From Diphasiastrum complanatum (Eukaryota; Streptophyta; Lycopodiopsida; Lycopodiales; Lycopodiaceae), in NCBI GenBank assembly GCA_029204225.1, contig CM055107.1:22078178-22142177 (forward strand): a DNA stretch of 64,000 nt, in the 5' to 3' direction. Shown in pieces: positions 62,380-64,000 of the stretch; the stretch's first letter is position 1, and the number at the start of each line of letters is the position of its first letter. The notes beneath the pieces were generated by a model. That model had not been told where the DNA came from. It saw only the letters and a list, made by a program, of their open reading frames with translations, and searched no databases. The position numbers and the translations under genes were made by a program.

Positions 62380-63200
62380 CAAGGTATTTATGTCATTGAA
62401 TGATTTGAGAGCTAAGAAACCCCACGACTTATGTCCTCTCCTCAGAATACATGCTGAAAAGAATTTGGTCCGCCACTACTGGAACTACAACTTCAATGCA
62501 AGCCAACAAGATCTTCCTCGCTAGGTTCATGTTCCCTAACACATGATTGTAGGATGTTCTAGATTTCAATGTCGAGATCAACATGAGTGTTGCTGCCTAC
62601 TTCTCTATTCTTGCTACATTCTCATATTTGGTGTGTTGTGATTTTGAAGTACACAGCTGCATTCATTGTATTGAAGCAGTATTTCCAGACTTGATTTGTT
62701 TATATTTTGCTATTCCGTGCTTCTTGCTTGGCAGCTGCAACAATGGATGCAAAGGAACATGACAAAGTCCAAGATTTCATTGACGATGTGGATATTGTGA
62801 ATATCACAATCAATGGATTACCGACCTCTTATGAGCTGGTGACCACACCAATGGTGAGAGAAACAACGCCCTCTTGGACTCCATTTGATTGACGCAAGCC
62901 AAACACTAATCAACAAGGGCAAAATATGTTTAGTGGACAACAACAAAAAGGCAATTGTTTTCCTAGTGAGAAACAAGGTCATTATGCCATTAACCATCAG
63001 GGTAAACTTGGTCATGTTGCAAAAGACTATCGCATTAAACAATATGCACAAAGTGTGAGAGGAAACTAGAATAGGTTTTCAAATAAGACCCAAGATGACG
63101 AATAAGATGATCCAACAAACTTAGTGATGATAGTTATGGTAATATAAACAGATTCTTGGTGGATATCTTCGATCATGTTTGTGAAAAAAGTTCAAAACCT
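62380..63200 (+). pseudogene. Copia gag relic
   Basis: Fragments include KKPHDLCPL near 62418, then an open stretch 62743-62892 with VNITINGLPTSYELV, typical of a copia gag domain. A decayed zinc knuckle retains KLGHVAKDY-RIK at about 63005. Near 63150 DSWWIS marks the approach to a protease whose DSGA motif is lost. Stops and a frameshift are present. It may lie within the unseen first intron of the DUF1295 gene. Confidence 0.65.
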
Positions 63201-63522
63201 ATTTCTTATACACAAAACTGAAATAAATCTTGGAGAATGTTTAAAACACAATAATTCAATTCATCTAAATGAATTAGTTCATGAAAAAGCTTGTCCGACA
63301 ATAGAATAGTATCAACAACAACAATTGATGGATACAGGGTGAAGGACAAAGCTAACTCCCTTTTGGGCACAAACCACTTTCAAGGCTCATGAGCACAAGC
63401 CTTCTTTGGTGCTCAAGCCTCTTTGGTTGTCAAAGCTACATTTGCGGCCAAATTAACAAATGGGCCAATGATGTGAAGCCACATATGGGCCTTATCCTCA
63501 TTCTCTACAATATCAAGAGTTA

Positions 63523-63525
<3 letters not shown>

Positions 63526-63571
<46 letters not shown>
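63526..63571. repeat. (TC)23 microsatellite
   Basis: Perfect TC dinucleotides over 46 bp. Confidence 0.98.
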
Positions 63572-63576
<5 letters not shown>

Positions 63577-64000
63577 CTGCTTGCTAGCGCCTTCTCTCCA
63601 CGCTCCATCGCTTTATGCCTTGATGAACTAAAATTCTTGTCAGGCCTAAAGCCCAACATATTTACTATGACTACCATATTACATATTGTGATTGAGTTGT
63701 TTATTTCTGTTATTTATGCATAGTGGCTTGGGCACCATTTGTACGCATAAGTGACTTAATAAGTGCCTTCCACAAAGGATTCACTCTATTATAACTAGGA
63801 CTTTCCTTTCAAACATTTTCAGCTCGAGTGACAGTAAGTATCATTCATTTGAAATCCATTCGTTCAAAAGAGATAGCATGGGTTTAAGAAATTGAAACAC
63901 AATCACCCTAGAATCTACTAGAATTCCAAGACCTATTCATACAAGTAGTGATTCACATGATGATAACAGTCTTTTAGAAGAATAACTTCTTGCTGGAAAG
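63572..64000. other. No gene seen
   Basis: No motif or repeat recognised up to the window end. Confidence 0.4.

Overview
The window is nuclear DNA from a seed plant or other vascular plant with a large, retroelement-packed genome. It is AT-rich, its introns are GT-AG, and most bases belong to decayed Ty1/copia, Ty3/gypsy, hAT and non-autonomous LTR elements. Long gene introns and dense nested copia relics suggest a gymnosperm or fern-sized genome, but nothing here fixes the species.

Only two host genes could be supported, both on the minus strand. The first (4972-5844, three exons) encodes a 167-residue chloroplast J-protein of the DnaJ8/AtJ8 type, with an HPD motif and the family's characteristic C-terminal tail. 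The second (43040-60455, six recognised exons, 5' end not found) encodes a DUF1295 / steroid 5-alpha-reductase-like membrane protein. Its exons join in phase to 234 codons plus stop. Its last intron is about 12.8 kb and holds a hAT relic, a hAT MITE, a complete small LTR element and a gypsy relic. Its third intron holds a second hAT-like MITE.

Layout: 1-2840 gypsy gag-protease relic cut by a dispersed repeat; 3015-3125 long CT microsatellite; 4972-5844 DnaJ8; 7711-10337 minus-strand LTR element reduced to a gag-like region; 10850-19020 copia element A, whose gag is split by a 4.9 kb non-coding LTR element (12510-17376); 19990-26225 LTR pieces and truncated copia relics in both orientations; 26226-38377 a copia pol interrupted by a second LTR element and then rearranged by an apparent 10.5 kb inversion, with copia gag-protease B lying antisense inside that second element; 38378-43039 unassigned sequence with tandem duplications; 43040-60455 the DUF1295 gene and its transposon-filled introns; 62380-63200 copia gag relic; 63526-63571 TC microsatellite.

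The most informative signals come from insertion footprints. Matching target-site duplications on broken reading frames date the nesting order. In one case the two halves of a duplication (GATAC) lie 6 kb apart in opposite orientation, which points to an inversion whose breakpoint is inside an LTR.
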